Origin: Perognathus longimembris pacificus
Taxonomy: Eukaryota; Chordata; Mammalia; Rodentia; Heteromyidae
Direction: 5' to 3'
Length of the DNA: 64,000 bases
Assembly (NCBI RefSeq): GCF_023159225.1
Contig: NC_063180.1
Coordinates: 9,359,297 to 9,423,296 of the forward strand
The position numbers and the translations under genes were made by a program. The notes under the pieces are model-generated. The model saw only the letters and a list, made by a program, of their open reading frames with translations. It made no database searches and was not told where the DNA came from. Shown piece after piece: positions 10,796 to 22,010 of the stretch; positions within the stretch are counted from its first letter, which is position 1; each line of letters opens with the position of its first letter.

Positions 10796-10921
10796 AAAGG
10801 GGGAGGAGGGAGGGCGGTATGAGGGACAAGGTAACAAACAGTACAAGAAAAGTATCCAATGCCTAAGGTATGAAACTGTAACCTCTCTGTACATCAGTTT
10901 GATAATTAAAATTTGAAAAAA
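10796..10921 (+). mobile_element. Very short L1 3' tail
   Basis: It contains only the G-rich tract, AACAAACAGTACAAGAAA, CCTAAGGTATGAAACTG and CTCTGTACATCAGTTTGATAAT with an A tail. A severe 5' truncation of a relatively recent copy. Flanking TSDs are not obvious. Confidence 0.85.
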
Positions 10922-10929
10922 AAAAAGTA

Positions 10930-11975
10930 AGAACTACAACAAGAGGAGGGTGGTAATCAGAGGGGCTCACAAATGGTAGATTCCACTGCATTCAATGGAT
11001 TGTTCCCTAGGGTAGTATGAGGAACAAATGGGAGAGACTGCTGTTAGTAATGAAAAAGGATTCTTGAGCATTGGAGGTTTTGTATGTCATAGAGTTATTG
11101 TTAATTAGAATAACATAGCATTTGTACTGTGACATCAAGTTGATGAAGTATGTGTGGCAAAATCATGATTAGAAAATTGTCCAACAGACTGAGTCTAATG
11201 TGTTGTGTGGGTTTTCTTTCTGGATATCCAATTTCAAAATGAGGAGTAATATTGAAGAGAATGACAGATTCACGCTTTAACTCCGTGAGTAATTTTTGCA
11301 CTGTTTCAATCTACTTCAGCCAGATTTCATATCTATGTACTTTGTATCACCAGATTTTCTTATGAAAATGGTGTCCAAGTGTAGGCCTAAAGTTCTGTTT
11401 CCTCACAAACACAATAAGGCTTATCAAGTGCATTGCAGGGAAAATATATGTGTTACTTGATCTTTTGTACAAGAGTGTGACATGGTACTATTGCCATGAG
11501 CTCAATGCTAGTGGATCATAAACAAATACAAAATATTCTCGTATTTACACACAGAAAGTGGACCTACTTCAGTTGACACAGATTTTTTAAATACGTTTGG
11601 CAGGAAACTGATCATGTAGTTTTACTAGCAACAATGGCTCAGTATGTGCTAATTAAGTTTTGAGATGGACTTATCAGAAGATACCTACCAGCCAAATGAG
11701 AAGACTCTAGACATGTATGCAGAAGAATGATAAAAATGTAGTAAGTGGTTACTTTACATTAATTCTTAGTATTCAAGTTTTTTGAATGCATTAATTTTTA
11801 TGTCAGTAAAAAATAACAGCATTATGTAAGTGTGCATGGAAGTAAAATATAAGACAACATACTAACTGGGAAGGGGAAATGGAAGTACCCTACTATAACA
11901 TCATTACACCACATGCTCTTGTGTGTACCCTTGATGGTACAGTTATATACTGTGACCATAGAAGCAATCTCTAAA
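10930..11975. other. No recognisable feature
   Basis: AT-rich sequence with no repeat or gene recognised. Confidence 0.4.
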
Positions 11976-11979
11976 GAAA

Positions 11980-13160
11980 AACCTAATAGAAATATAAATC
12001 TATAATAGTGGTGAAACAGAAAAAATAAGATCTGTCAATCCAAAGGAAAAGAAAAATGTAAAGGAAACAAAATGAGATTTCAACCTGTGAAGAAAACAAG
12101 CATTCTAGAAATAACTGTAGCAACAAATTACACAGCAGAAATTATAATGCTGGATTTGAAAACAACACCTAATTATAAGCTGTTGATAACAAAGCAACTT
12201 TCATTTTAAAATCACAGATGGATTTAAAATTATATACGTATATGTATATATTGCTTAAAATCATGGAAAAAAGTAGAGTAAGTTTATTAACATTAGAAAA
12301 ATGATACATCACCACAAGGAATTCTAGGAATTAAGAGAATCATTAAATTATCATAGGATGAATTCATTAGACCTATTACCATAAATGCTTATACACCCAC
12401 TAACATGATTTCAAACTGCATGTGGCATGGTCCAATAAGGTATGGAAGAAAATAATGAAGATTCACCACCTATTTTATACTTAATGGTTGATCACTCCAG
12501 ACCACCTTGGTCTAAGTGAAATTTATAGTATACTTTGCAAAACCACAAAAGAGCATACTATTTTTTTTACACATTTACATGGATCATTAAACTCTATATG
12601 AGACACAGAATATGTCTTTACAAATGTTATAGGACTGAAATTATACAAAGTATACTCTTAGAGGATAAGAAAAACAAATTAATATAACAAGTAGAGAATA
12701 AAATATAAATCCACACAAAAAATTTGCCTATGTTCCTGCACCACTCAGGATGCTAAGATATGACTCAGTGGAAATGTAAATTAGTGTAAAACATTGCTTG
12801 GCAATTTCTTAAAATATTAAAATAATACCTAAAAACATGGCTACTTTATAAACCTAGCTAATTCCTGTGTATTCATTAAAAATAAATAAGCATATAGTTC
12901 CACATAATGTATATGCTTACCACAAATATATAGAAAGGCTTTATTTCTAATAGTCCCTCACTTGAAATAATCCAAATATCATAATCTGTAACAGAAATAA
13001 ATTATAGTGTATTCTTATTCAGTAATAAAAGAACAAACACTGCATATTCAAAGAATTATTATTGATTCTGAAAACCATTATTCTGAGAAAAAAAGGCAAG
13101 AGAAAAAATAGGAGTAAAATGGAATGTATAAATAATCTTAAATTTTATAAACAAATACAC
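11980..13160 (+). mobile_element. Ancient L1 (L1M-like) ORF2 remnant
   Basis: Two parts of ORF2 can be followed. TTTACATGGATCATTAAACTC with GACTGAAATTATACAAAGTAT near 12580-12655 matches the endonuclease/linker part of old L1s. GTGGAAATGTAAATTAGTG at about 12770, then TAATAGTCCCTCACTTGAAATAA, matches the carboxy-terminal part. The intervening RT region is missing, so the element carries a large internal deletion. All frames are broken. The left limit is uncertain. Confidence 0.55.
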
Positions 13161-13204
13161 AGTGAAAAGCAGAAGTCCAGCAATACCCTGTGACTGAGGA
13201 TAGG

Positions 13205-13440
13205 GCTCTTCACAGTATCACACACCAGTAATCCTATTTTCTCAGGAGATGAACATCTGAGGAGTGTGGTCCAAGGCAAATCCAGGCAAATGTTATTAAC
13301 AAAGTATCGACCTCATAAATAAGTGGTGCACAGTAGTGGACACTGATCACCCCAGCTATGTGGGAAGAAGTAAGTAGGACTGTGTTCCTGGCCAGCAATG
13401 GAGAAAATGGAAGATTCTACCAGAAAAGCAGAAATTATAA
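13205..13440 (+). mobile_element. Decayed B1-like SINE
   Basis: CACACACCAGTAATCCTATTTTCTCAGGAG and AAGGCAAATCCAGGCAAAT preserve the 7SL-derived core. A second similar motif (GTGGTGCACAGTAGTGGACACTGATCACCCCAGCTA) follows at about 13323, so this may be two SINEs in tandem. Confidence 0.5.
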
Positions 13441-13769
13441 ATATTTGAATGAATAAGTGAGTGAATAAGTTAATGAGTAAAATAGGTTTGGAGGTGATGG
13501 AAATGTGATTATTGTGATTACAGTGCCAGTTTTATTAACTTACATTCAAAGCTCATCAAATAATACACATTAATGTGTAAAACCTATTGGGCTTCAAGTG
13601 AAGTGCCATAAAGTGGTTGAAAGAAAATGAAAATGAATCAAGGTCATAAAGTGAAATAGCAATAAATGAACTTTTAGTGACATGATAGAGCCAGATTGCT
13701 GTTGACATTGCTGTAAATACTTTCTGATCATTGAGAATCATGGGTAGAAAGCCAGCACCACTAGGATGA

Positions 13770-13862
13770 TCGCAGGGTGTGGAGTCACATGTGGTACAGT
13801 AATTGTGACAACATGGATTAGCCCCAATTCCTTCAGTTCAAACTTTGTACCAAAAGGAAAAA
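13770..13862 (+). mobile_element. Old tRNA-derived SINE half
   Basis: CAGTTCAAACTTTGTACCAAAAGGAAAAAA resembles the end of a castorimorph/ID-like SINE (gagttcaaaccccagtacc plus A tail), and CACATGTGGTACAG could be the A-box part. Highly diverged. Confidence 0.35.
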
Positions 13863-13869
13863 AGTGCTT

Positions 13870-16120
13870 TTGAGGGACCTTTTTAAAAATATTAACTAAA
13901 AGGAATTTTACTCAAGTAAAGCTTTTTCATAAAAATCAACTTAATCTAAGATCTCAGGGTGAATCTGTTTACTTGAAGGTATTTCATGGAGAAATGAGAC
14001 TAAGGTGAAAGTAAAGATATTAGAGATGTCTACAGGAGGAAAACCAGCTGTTGAAAGAAGGCACTAACAAACACTGTTGATAAAAATAATTGTACACTTT
14101 ATCATCACAAGCCTTTATTCCTTTCTAGAAGTAAATGTATATTATATTTAATCATTTCAAGGTATCATTAAACATCATGCCTAGAAAATGGAAAATTATG
14201 TTTGAATTTTTCATTACTTATAATTTCTGGAATTTGACTACCCTTTCCCATACTAAAGCATGCTGAAACACTGGATCCTACTGCCACATGAAGTTTCCCA
14301 GTCCTGCAAATGATGAAGTAAAAAATTCTTCCATCACAATGCCAAAAGCACAACTGTACAAAATACACACACTTTTACCCTTGGCATTTGTCACAGATTG
14401 AGGGGTGATCAGTCATTTGAGGGACTCGGAGCCCTCGGGTCTAGGAATGACAAAGCTACAGTAAGAAGTCTGAGTAGCTCTTTTGTGAATGGCCACCTCC
14501 TGTTCCAAGGACAACTTTTCAGCTCAACATTGTAAAATTAACCATGTACTAATGGGTCATGAAGGAGAGTGCAGTGAAGATGGTTAAGCACTGGGTGTGA
14601 TATCAGCCAGAAAGGGCCTACCTCTCCCCTGAACTTGAATAATACCAAGATTTTCCTTCTTTTTACTCTAAAAACATTGTTTCTCAAAAGATGAAAATAT
14701 AAGAAACTTCAGATGGCTAAAGAATTGGAAAGGTTTAATATTGCTTAGAGAGGAAATAAGGTTAGCCACGCTGTTCAAATTAAAAGATAACAGACAGATA
14801 CAGTACTGAAGATAGAAAACTAATCATATCCTGGGAGTGGAATTGGAAAATATTTTTTCCCTAAAGATGCTTTTTTTGGGATGGTGATAAAATCCAAATC
14901 ACTCTTCCATGGTAATATGATGTTTTGCAGACTTTCTTGTGCCTGGCTGTAGCCTTAGGTGCTGGTTGATTTACGGATGAACTCTGATGCCCTTTAACCT
15001 CATTTAATGACAAAAAATATTTTCCTGAACGCATATAATATCTGTGCTCACAACCTGTGAACACATATCCCAATTGCTAGATGCTCCCAAAAGTTAAAAA
15101 GTACACAGAAAATTTGAAAGCAATATGTGTAAAATGCAAATGAAAAAGTCTGTATGAGTGTAATTTGTTTTTCAGCAGCACCTCATGTGCCTTTTAAGAT
15201 ATATAATCAGTTCCAAACACATTTCTGAATGGATTTTTGTTGCATATAAACTCCCTTATAACCAGAGATGAGTAGAGCTAATGCTTTTCTTTATCAATGC
15301 TAGAATTGGATAATTCTACAAAGATAGACTTAGGTATCTTAATGCTAAAATTTGTAAATTACACAGAAATAATTAAGTGTTTGTGTATGTATGGGAGCTA
15401 CTGTGATTGAAGATTTTATACTGAAGGCTAGTTCTCAGTCCATAGGAGCATTTTTGTCACCTTAACAATAGATTATTTCTCCTTCTGGTTCCATGAAATA
15501 CTCTCATGAGGTCCTGTAAATTATGGCTTAGATTAGATGAAGGGACATGTATATGAGACAAGAAAGAAGGCAGCTTTTGCTTTAATATGTGATCATATGA
15601 AACTACAACATAAATGACACTGAAAAACTTGGCCTAAACTTTAGAAGCTTGAATGGCAAAGGACCAAAAAGTAAACATATAGAATGAAGGATAAATCTGT
15701 ATCAAATCTTGAAAACATGGCTAATGTTTTGTTTACTTAGAAGTATTTGATATCTGTTAGCAACAAAAACAAATGTATTGGTGTGATTCACATTATATTA
15801 TGTCCCTTATTCATTACCTTGTTTGAATTCTACCTGAAAATCAAAGTGTAAAAGGGTGAGGGTTGATTATATTTGTAATAACTCAAGTAAAATACACTTT
15901 CTTTCAAAGTGAAACATAACATAGTTGAAATAATTAGTAGAATGTATTGAAATGAATCTTTTAGTCCATTTTGTTTGCCACGATGATGTACTATAAACAT
16001 TATCCTACTCATAACAGAAATTTCTTTCCCACAATCTGAGAAGCTGATTGGGCTCACTTCTAGTGTATAAGTGTTGGTAAAAGGGACAAGGACTTGGGTT
16101 TTATTCATGAGAACTTCTTC
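13870..16120. other. About 2.2 kb without a recognisable feature
   Basis: No SINE, L1, LTR or coding signal that I can name. This is one of the longer apparently unique stretches. Short open frames of up to 92 codons look like chance in AT-rich DNA. Confidence 0.4.
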
Positions 16121-16124
16121 ATCA

Positions 16125-16560
16125 CCTAGTCACCTTCAAAAGGCCCCTCAAATACCATTTCTTGGGTGGTTAGGATTTCAACTAATGACATTTGAAGAGT
16201 AAAGAGATATTTAGATTATAGCATTCTCCCCCTGGCCTTCTCCTAAATGATCTACTTCAGACATGGAAACTACATATTCTATACCAATGGTCTCAACAGT
16301 CTTCATTTGGTCCAGTATCACCTCCAAAGTCTCATCTAGATAGCATCTTCATCATGTATGGATAAAGTTTAAGATCTGCTTTTTCCTGAGGCTTACTACT
16401 GTGGGGGCCTGAGACAACATACATGTTACATACTTGCAAAACACAATGGTGGGCCAAGCCCAGGACACTCCCACTCTCCAGAGAGAAAAAGAGAAGAACA
16501 AAGGAATGACAGATTGAAATTAAGTCCAAACCCTAGGGTGTAATTATTATTTCTAATGGC
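16125..16560 (-). mobile_element. Decayed MaLR-type LTR/internal remnant
   Basis: AAAAGGCCCCTCAAATACCATTTC, GGTTAGGATTTCAAC, CCAAAGTCTCATCTAGATAGCATC and ACAATGGTGGGCCAAGCCCAGGAC follow, in order, text I associate with the antisense strand of mammalian apparent LTR retrotransposons. It is better preserved than the piece at 8800-9600. No coding capacity remains. Confidence 0.45.
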
Positions 16561-16753
16561 TATTTAGTTGAGACATATATCCATGGAGGAAAGACTCTTT
16601 AACAAGAGGAAAAGTTCCCAATACTTAATGTGCTTCGCTCTCCTCTTTGTCTTTCCTAAGTACATGTTTCCACCCTAACTGATCCATAGTTTTCATGTCT
16701 TTATGCTGGCAGGAGAGAGGAAATGAGGAACTTTTCATATTCACCTTCCTACT

Positions 16754-16968
16754 TTTTTGTTTGTTTGTTTTCCTGGTCCCAGGGCTTAAACTTGTGGCCT
16801 GTGCACTGTTCCTGACCATTAATACACAGCCCCATATCTAGGTTTTTGGTGGTTGATTGGGGATGAGTGTATCATGAACGTTCCCTCCTGGGCTGGCTTC
16901 AAACAGCACCCCTCAGATCACAGCCTTCTGGGTAGCTGGATGTTTGTGTGAGCCACTAGCACGTGGCT
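16754..16968 (-). mobile_element. Composite B1-left/Geo-right SINE
   Basis: GGTCCCAGGGCTTAAACTTGTGGCC is the end of the Geo-like half in antisense. CTGGGCTGGCTTCAAACAGCACC and GGTAGCTGGATGTTTGTGTGAGCCACTAGCACGTGGC are the 7SL-like half. It precedes the GC-rich pseudogene candidate. Confidence 0.75.
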
Positions 16969-17034
16969 TGCCTCTTTCATTCAAAAATGAAACTTCAGCT
17001 TCACTTCTAGCACTTTGGGGATGTTGGTGAAAGG

Positions 17035-17650
17035 TACCCTCATGAGCTCAGAACTTCCAGATCGGGCGCGTGGGCGCCTGTGTCCATGTGCACAGGATAC
17101 TGCAAAGTTCGCCAGTGGAGTGTTTGAAGGCACTGAGGACTCGAAAGCCCATCCGCCTGCTAGAGGCCACCATCGTACAGCAGAGGCACCTTCAGTTTCT
17201 GCACCTTGAGCCTCTGGGCTAGGGCCTGCTGTCGCCTCTTGTTTTCTGAGGCCCTGGAGGCCCTGCCGGGGTCTGCTGCCACGCTAGTGGGAGTCAGACT
17301 TTGTGGAGACCAGGAGTCATTGCTCCTTTCGCTGGCATCTAAATCCTGCTTCCTGCTTTTTCAGTTTCCTTAGGGAGAGGCAGGTGAGGATGGATGTTGC
17401 TGAGACTCTCCAATGAGGAGGACAGGAGGTCTGGGATCTTTTTAGAGCTTTCCCTGTGGGCCCGGTGGGGTAGGGGTTGTTTTTGCATGATGGAGGGAAT
17501 TCCTCGACGGTGCTGGGACCATGACTTGAGCAATAGGAGCCAGCTCACCTGAGCCACCACCCACCCCAGCCAGCATAGCATGAGAAGAAGCCTTCTGCAG
17601 GGCACTGAAGTGTCTGGTGACAGATCTCTCCCCACCCCACTCGTCAAGCA
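17035..17650 (-). pseudogene. GC-rich pseudogene candidate, parent gene not recognised
   Basis: This block is clearly richer in G+C than its neighbours and holds CpGs in GATCGGGCGCGTGGGCGCC. Read on the minus strand from about 17651, it gives a starting ATG and 69 open residues (MLDEWGGERSV...), then frame breaks, then a long stretch with lysine/arginine/glutamine-rich text (SENKRRQQALAQRLKVQKLK) upstream of a stop near 17150. The pattern of coding-like segments joined by frameshifts suggests a retrocopy or dead exon. I see no introns, no A tail (a T run would be expected to the left) and no TSD, so a processed origin is not proven. I cannot name the parent. Confidence 0.35.
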
Positions 17651-17679
17651 TGTAAGTCCAATGAAAGAAAATGTAAAGT

Positions 17680-17762
17680 AGAGGAACTTTTAAGAAGAAA
17701 TGTACTCTTTACTTCACTTTTGTAATTGTAATGTCCTATACAATAAAATTCAAATTATTACT
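17680..17762 (+). mobile_element. L1 3' terminus, old subfamily
   Basis: AAGAAATGTACTCTTTACTTCAC then ATAATGTCC-like text and CAATAAAATTCAAATT parallel the last 80 bp of the other L1 tails (AAGAAATGTATCC...AATAAAAATT) with many changes. Confidence 0.5.
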
Positions 17763-18072
17763 ATTTTCTCAGCAAGTAGCAGCCTAAAGATTCTGCACTA
17801 TCTTTCCTGCCCTACAAATGACTATGTAATGATATATACCTTAACAGTGTTTGAGAATCTCATCAATAAAATGTGACCTGGGGTTCCGTTCCAGGTTAAG
17901 ATGAAAGTCTATGGTTGTCTGCCCAAACTCCTTTTGGCTCACCATAAAGCCTTACTTTATCTGGAATAAATTCTGTGAGGTTATTGTTGATATTGGATAT
18001 CAAGATTAGCTTTATCATGACCTTTTAACTAAGATTTTACAATTGATTGACACTCCTAAGATGAGCCCCACC

Positions 18073-18255
18073 CCTTGAGCTGGTCATGCTGAAGACCACA
18101 TAAGAAGAATTGGCTTTACCCCATGGGGACTTCATTGTGGCTCAGAATGAGGAGTTGCTGAAACTGCTACTAGACCAGTTATCCTGGAGACTGCCTGGTT
18201 TGAACACAATGCTACTGCTGCCACCACACCACCATTCTCAGCTTCAAGAGTAAGT
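18073..18255 (+). pseudogene. Histone H2A-like pseudogene relic
   Basis: Translated from GAGCTG at about 18077, the frame reads ELVMLKTT, stop, then PHGDFIVAQNEELLKLL and, three residues shorter than expected, LPGLNTMLLLPP. This parallels the H2A carboxy half in order: the ELAGNAARDNKK helix, PRHLQLAIRNDEELNKLL, and LPNIQAVLLPKK, ending in a histidine-rich stretch like ESHHK. An in-frame TAA, a 9-bp net deletion and many substitutions show it is dead. The first half of H2A is missing or unrecognisable. Histone H2A is the best explanation, but the match rests on spaced short blocks; a variant H2A is equally possible. Confidence 0.45.
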
Positions 18256-18259
18256 GTGT

Positions 18260-18880
18260 CTGGTCCATCTCTTCAGTTGGATTTCCCTGCCTGCCAGCAT
18301 CAAACCATTCCTCCTTACCACCATCTTTCACTTTGCATGCTCTAGCTGTGACATCCAGGACAGGTAGATGACATGAGTGGATGGCAGCAGTTAGAACTGT
18401 GTTTTGGGACAGGAGTGTGCAGACTTGGAGATCTGGCTATCTCCAATATAATTGAACTCACATACAAGAACTGAGTGCCTATGAAATTTGACAAATATTT
18501 GCTATGAATGTCCCATCAGGCCTTCTACCTCTTGCAAAAGATCACCAAGGATAACTATGACCACATAGTAAAGAGCAGCTACAGGAGCTCCATGAGTGGC
18601 TATTCATGAAGGTTGCTTTACTTGTTGGGACAGCTGGACACTCTTTTTAGACTATCTGACAAGTAAAGATAAAAATAATCTTGTAGTTATGGAAATAATT
18701 CTCAATAGGTTTTGTGTTCACTAAAATATTAACTTGAAAGAAGGAGGACTTTGTCAACATCTAGTACTTAAAACATGGTAAGCACATTTCTTTGCCATCT
18801 CTTCCTGAAAAATCTGTGTGCTTGCACTGCAAGCTCTCTAGAGTTTGCCCCGTCCTTTTTAGTTCAAGGTGCTCATTTTA
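18260..18880. other. No recognisable feature
   Basis: Moderately GC sequence downstream of the H2A-like relic. A short frame (FYLLQKITKDNYDHIVKSS, near 18520-18590) caught my eye but fits no family I can name. Confidence 0.35.
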
Positions 18881-20404
18881 CCTTGCCACTGAGGGTGCAG
18901 AAGACAGCCTTTGCTGACCCAACCTAGGATCTAAATTCTTTTGGACTATGGAAGTGGAGTTGATAACAGGACTCCCAAAGCCAAGCATTTCAAACTTTCC
19001 CCAAACAGATAATCTTGCAATTTCTCTGGACCATTCTGGCAGCCATAGACATTCCCTTCTCTGCATTTACCATGGTCATGACTTAGAAGCCATCAGCTTC
19101 TTCAGATGTTGCTGTTGCAGTTGACACATGAGGGACCTAGGGAAAACTACCAAGGAACACATGGCACAGCCCCATTAATTAGTAGCACCAGTTTTCTTCC
19201 AGCCCCACACACAGCATCATAGAGACACTCCATATCTAGATATATTCACATTCTAGGCTTTGATTGTTCAAAGAATTCACTTTGCTTCAGGTTTTCTAGA
19301 GAGTATCACGGCATAAGATACAGTTTGTAATGTAGGTTCCAGTGCTAATTTAGAATTGTTTCTGTAATTCAATGTACCTTCTGTGAGATACCAACTGGAG
19401 ATACTACAGAGGACTCTGGAAGAATGAAGACCAGGGCAATGGAGCTTAAAGGGCAAAGAGCAGTAGGTGAAGCCACCAACCAGCCATCTGCAGGGGTGAC
19501 TTCTATTTCCATTCAGGAAGTGAACCTGCACAGGACCTGCCAGTAACTAGCCATGGCAAGCACTTGGATACTGTGGGCCTTCAAGTGGAGGGAAGAATCC
19601 CAACACCACTCTCTACTGTGGCTTCTGTTTTTGCCATGGAGGATGCACAGACCCTCATGGAATGCCAACAGCTTATTTTGGAAGATAGTACACTCCTGAG
19701 AGTGGAGGTCAGACCGACCAGATAGCCTCCACTGAGGCTTAGTTGTGTGATAAGGAGAAGGGTCTGCTGCCCAGGTACTTCTAGATGACCCATGACTATT
19801 GTCCTATCACCATTGACCCTTGAGTAGTACAGATGCCCTGGGGCATCATCTATTGGGGTTCATATCGCTGCCATGGAAGAGGAAAATCTGCACAGGCTCT
19901 CAATAATAACAGCAATAGTCCATCCACTGTATTCCCTCAAATAGTCAAGGATGGTACCCCCAAACAGACACCTACTGTGTCCCATATTTCCTTCTCTGAA
20001 GGGATGAAATGTGGGCAGAGCCACCCCAATGTCCAACAACAACATTATTATCAACTTAAAAACCAAAATCTTTTCAGGCCAAGCTGTTGTACTTGAGGCT
20101 GCCATGTCTAAATTGGCAACAGAGATTAACACCACAGAATCATCTCAATCAAGAAGAAAAAGCAAGTTGCTATAAGCCCACAAAGAAGTGGCCAAATCCC
20201 TGTGCTCTCAGACTCAGAAGTTTATCCTTCATTTGAGGGTCCAACTGTTGGAGTCTAATCCCCAGGGTCATATCTGCAGGATCAAATCTGCTTTGATGAA
20301 GTTAAATAGAACAGGGCTGCCTGGTGTACTAATAGTGTTCAACACACCTTCAGTGACTTGTTAGTTGTAGGCAGGGTCATGAGAAACCTAGCTGCTGATG
20401 AATG

Positions 20405-21190
20405 TTCAGCAGCAAAAGAGATTAAACAAGGGCAAGTCAACCTCAAAGGTCACCAAGACTGTGCCATTTGACTTGAGCCCCCAAAAGCAAAGGTCATTAA
20501 TAATGTGTGCCTCCAAAATGCAGAGATGAGCAAGACTGCATTTTTAATTGAGCACCCCACAAACAGAAACCACAAAGACTCTGTGATTTGACTTGAGACC
20601 CAGAAAAGCAGAAGTCACCAAGACAATGCAATTCAACTTGAGACTGAACAAAGCTGCTGAGCTTTCTGCTTCCAGAGGTAATTCAACAGCAGAGGAGGCT
20701 AAACTGCATCCTCAAAAACCAAGAAATGGGCCTAAAGAATTGCCCAATTCATGGACAACTACGCTGAATTCAAAGCTAGGTTTCATTCTACAGCCAAAAA
20801 AGGAAGAGTACAAGGCTATCTCACTTAGCAAAAGTGTGCAAGACACTGAGAGCCCTCAATTAGTTGAGGCCCAGCTGTTATAATCCAAACTACTAGAACC
20901 AATTCAGCAGCAGATATCATTAAACTAGACAATGCCTCCTCAAACACCAAGATCATAAATTTAATTCTGAGTCCCCCAAAAGTAGTAGGCCAACCCACTG
21001 GATTCCTAGGTTCCATGGGCAATTTATCTCAAGATGTTATGCTTCGTAGGCCCTCAATGGTCACTTACAATGTACATGTTACCACAAGTCCCTGAGGAGT
21101 AGAGGGTCCAGCCACTGGACTTTTGGTTGCCAAGGGTCATTCGATGATCAAAGAGGCTAAACAAATTGAGGATGGCTCAATCACAATAAT
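20405..21190 (+). repeat. Higher-order direct repeat, period about 220-280 bp
   Basis: A block of the form TTCAGCAGCAGA..GA...TAAAC is seen at 20405 (TTCAGCAGCAAAAGAGATTA), 20682 (TTCAACAGCAGAGGAGGCTA), 20903 (TTCAGCAGCAGATATCATTA) and, weaker, 21140 (TTCGATGATCAAAGAGGCTA). The first three are followed by CTCAAA and CCAAG. Spacings are 277, 221 and 237 bp. Confidence 0.6.
20445..20655 (+). repeat. Degenerate tandem repeat of about 44-45 bp
   Basis: Five units begin near 20445, 20489, 20522 (after a shortened unit), 20565 and 20610. Shared text is AGAGGTCACCAAGACTGTG followed by ATTTGACTTGAG and CCCCAAAAGC. The unit of 45 bp is divisible by three and the last two full units stay in one frame, encoding a 15-residue motif like EVTKTMQFNLR. 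This hints at a coding ancestor but does not prove it. Confidence 0.65.
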
Positions 21191-21792
21191 AGTGCTTGCC
21201 ATAGTGAATCCAGTAGCATTTAAACAGAAGAGGGCCAATCTCAGTGCCAGTATCCCCTGTCTTCATCCCCCAGGTGAAAACCAACCCCTAAGTACTTCCC
21301 AATCTTGGATACAGTATGGTGAATGCCCAATACTTCACAGCAGTCCTCAGGCCTTAGTAGTCACCTTGGGTGACACACAAACTCTGGTGAACATCTGGAC
21401 ATGCTTTATGATTGCCCAGATATCATTTGCAGCCATCAAATATTAGTGACCAGAATAAAATCTGCTCCAAACCAGACAAATTGCCCAAATTGGACAATAA
21501 CTTAAAATGGAAGACAGTGGAGACACTAACAAAATAGAGACTTAGGAAACAGAAATTCAAATTTACCATGAACAGCTGCTACATGAACAAAATATGTTAA
21601 GGTTGTTACAAGCCACCAAAGAAAGTTCTTTTTGTTTTGAAATTGTAAGTGATGAGGGACTTCAAATGCAATTTTCCATGTTATTTATATGTAAAATATT
21701 TTTATCTAATATTAGGATAAAAACAAATTTTCAACATGTTTTAGATCCAGCTCTAAAGAATTTAGTGGAGCAGTTAATTTTTTACATTTTTG

Positions 21793-21994
21793 TTTTTTTG
21801 GCCAGTCCCGGGCCTTGGACTCAGGGCCTGAGCACTGTCCCTGGCTTCTTCCCGCTCAAGGCTAGCACTCTGCCACTTGAGCCACAGCGCCGCTTCTGGC
21901 CGTTTTTTCTGTATATGTGGTGCTGGGGAATCGAACCTAGGGCCTCGTGTATCCGAGGCAGGCACTCTTGCCACTAGGCTATATCCCCAGCCCG
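21793..21994 (-). mobile_element. IDL-Geo SINE with perfect 16-bp TSD
   Basis: On the minus strand: GGGCTGGGGATATAGCCTAG (A box region), GGTTCGATTCC (B box), then the Geo half ending in GGACTGGCC and an A-rich tail. The TSD ATTTTTTACATTTTTG is at 21777-21792 and 21995-22010. Good match to the copies at 35072 and 63746, so relatively recent. Non-coding, expected to be transcribed by RNA polymerase III and mobilised by L1. Confidence 0.95.
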
Positions 21995-22010
21995 ATTTTT
22001 TACATTTTTG

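Larger units (their letters stand above)
18888..21580 (+). repeat. Unnamed long repeat, copy B
   Basis: Collinear with 6146-8130 by the anchors TGAGGGTGCAGAAGACAGCC, CCTAGGATCTAAA, CACATTCTAGGCTT, CACTTTGCTTCAGG and AATAGTGTTCAAC. It is longer than copy A, mostly because its right half holds repeated units (20405-21190). Several frames of 80-107 codons occur on both strands, more than expected for AT-rich DNA but without start/stop or domain consistency. The end near 21580 is only where I stop seeing the style of sequence, just before a SINE. Identity is unknown: a decayed repetitive gene, a retroelement, or a degenerate satellite-bearing duplication are all possible. Confidence 0.45.

Noticed and set aside
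20405..21190. CRISPR-like array
   Set aside because: The repeats are degenerate, of unequal spacing, and the genome is mammalian.
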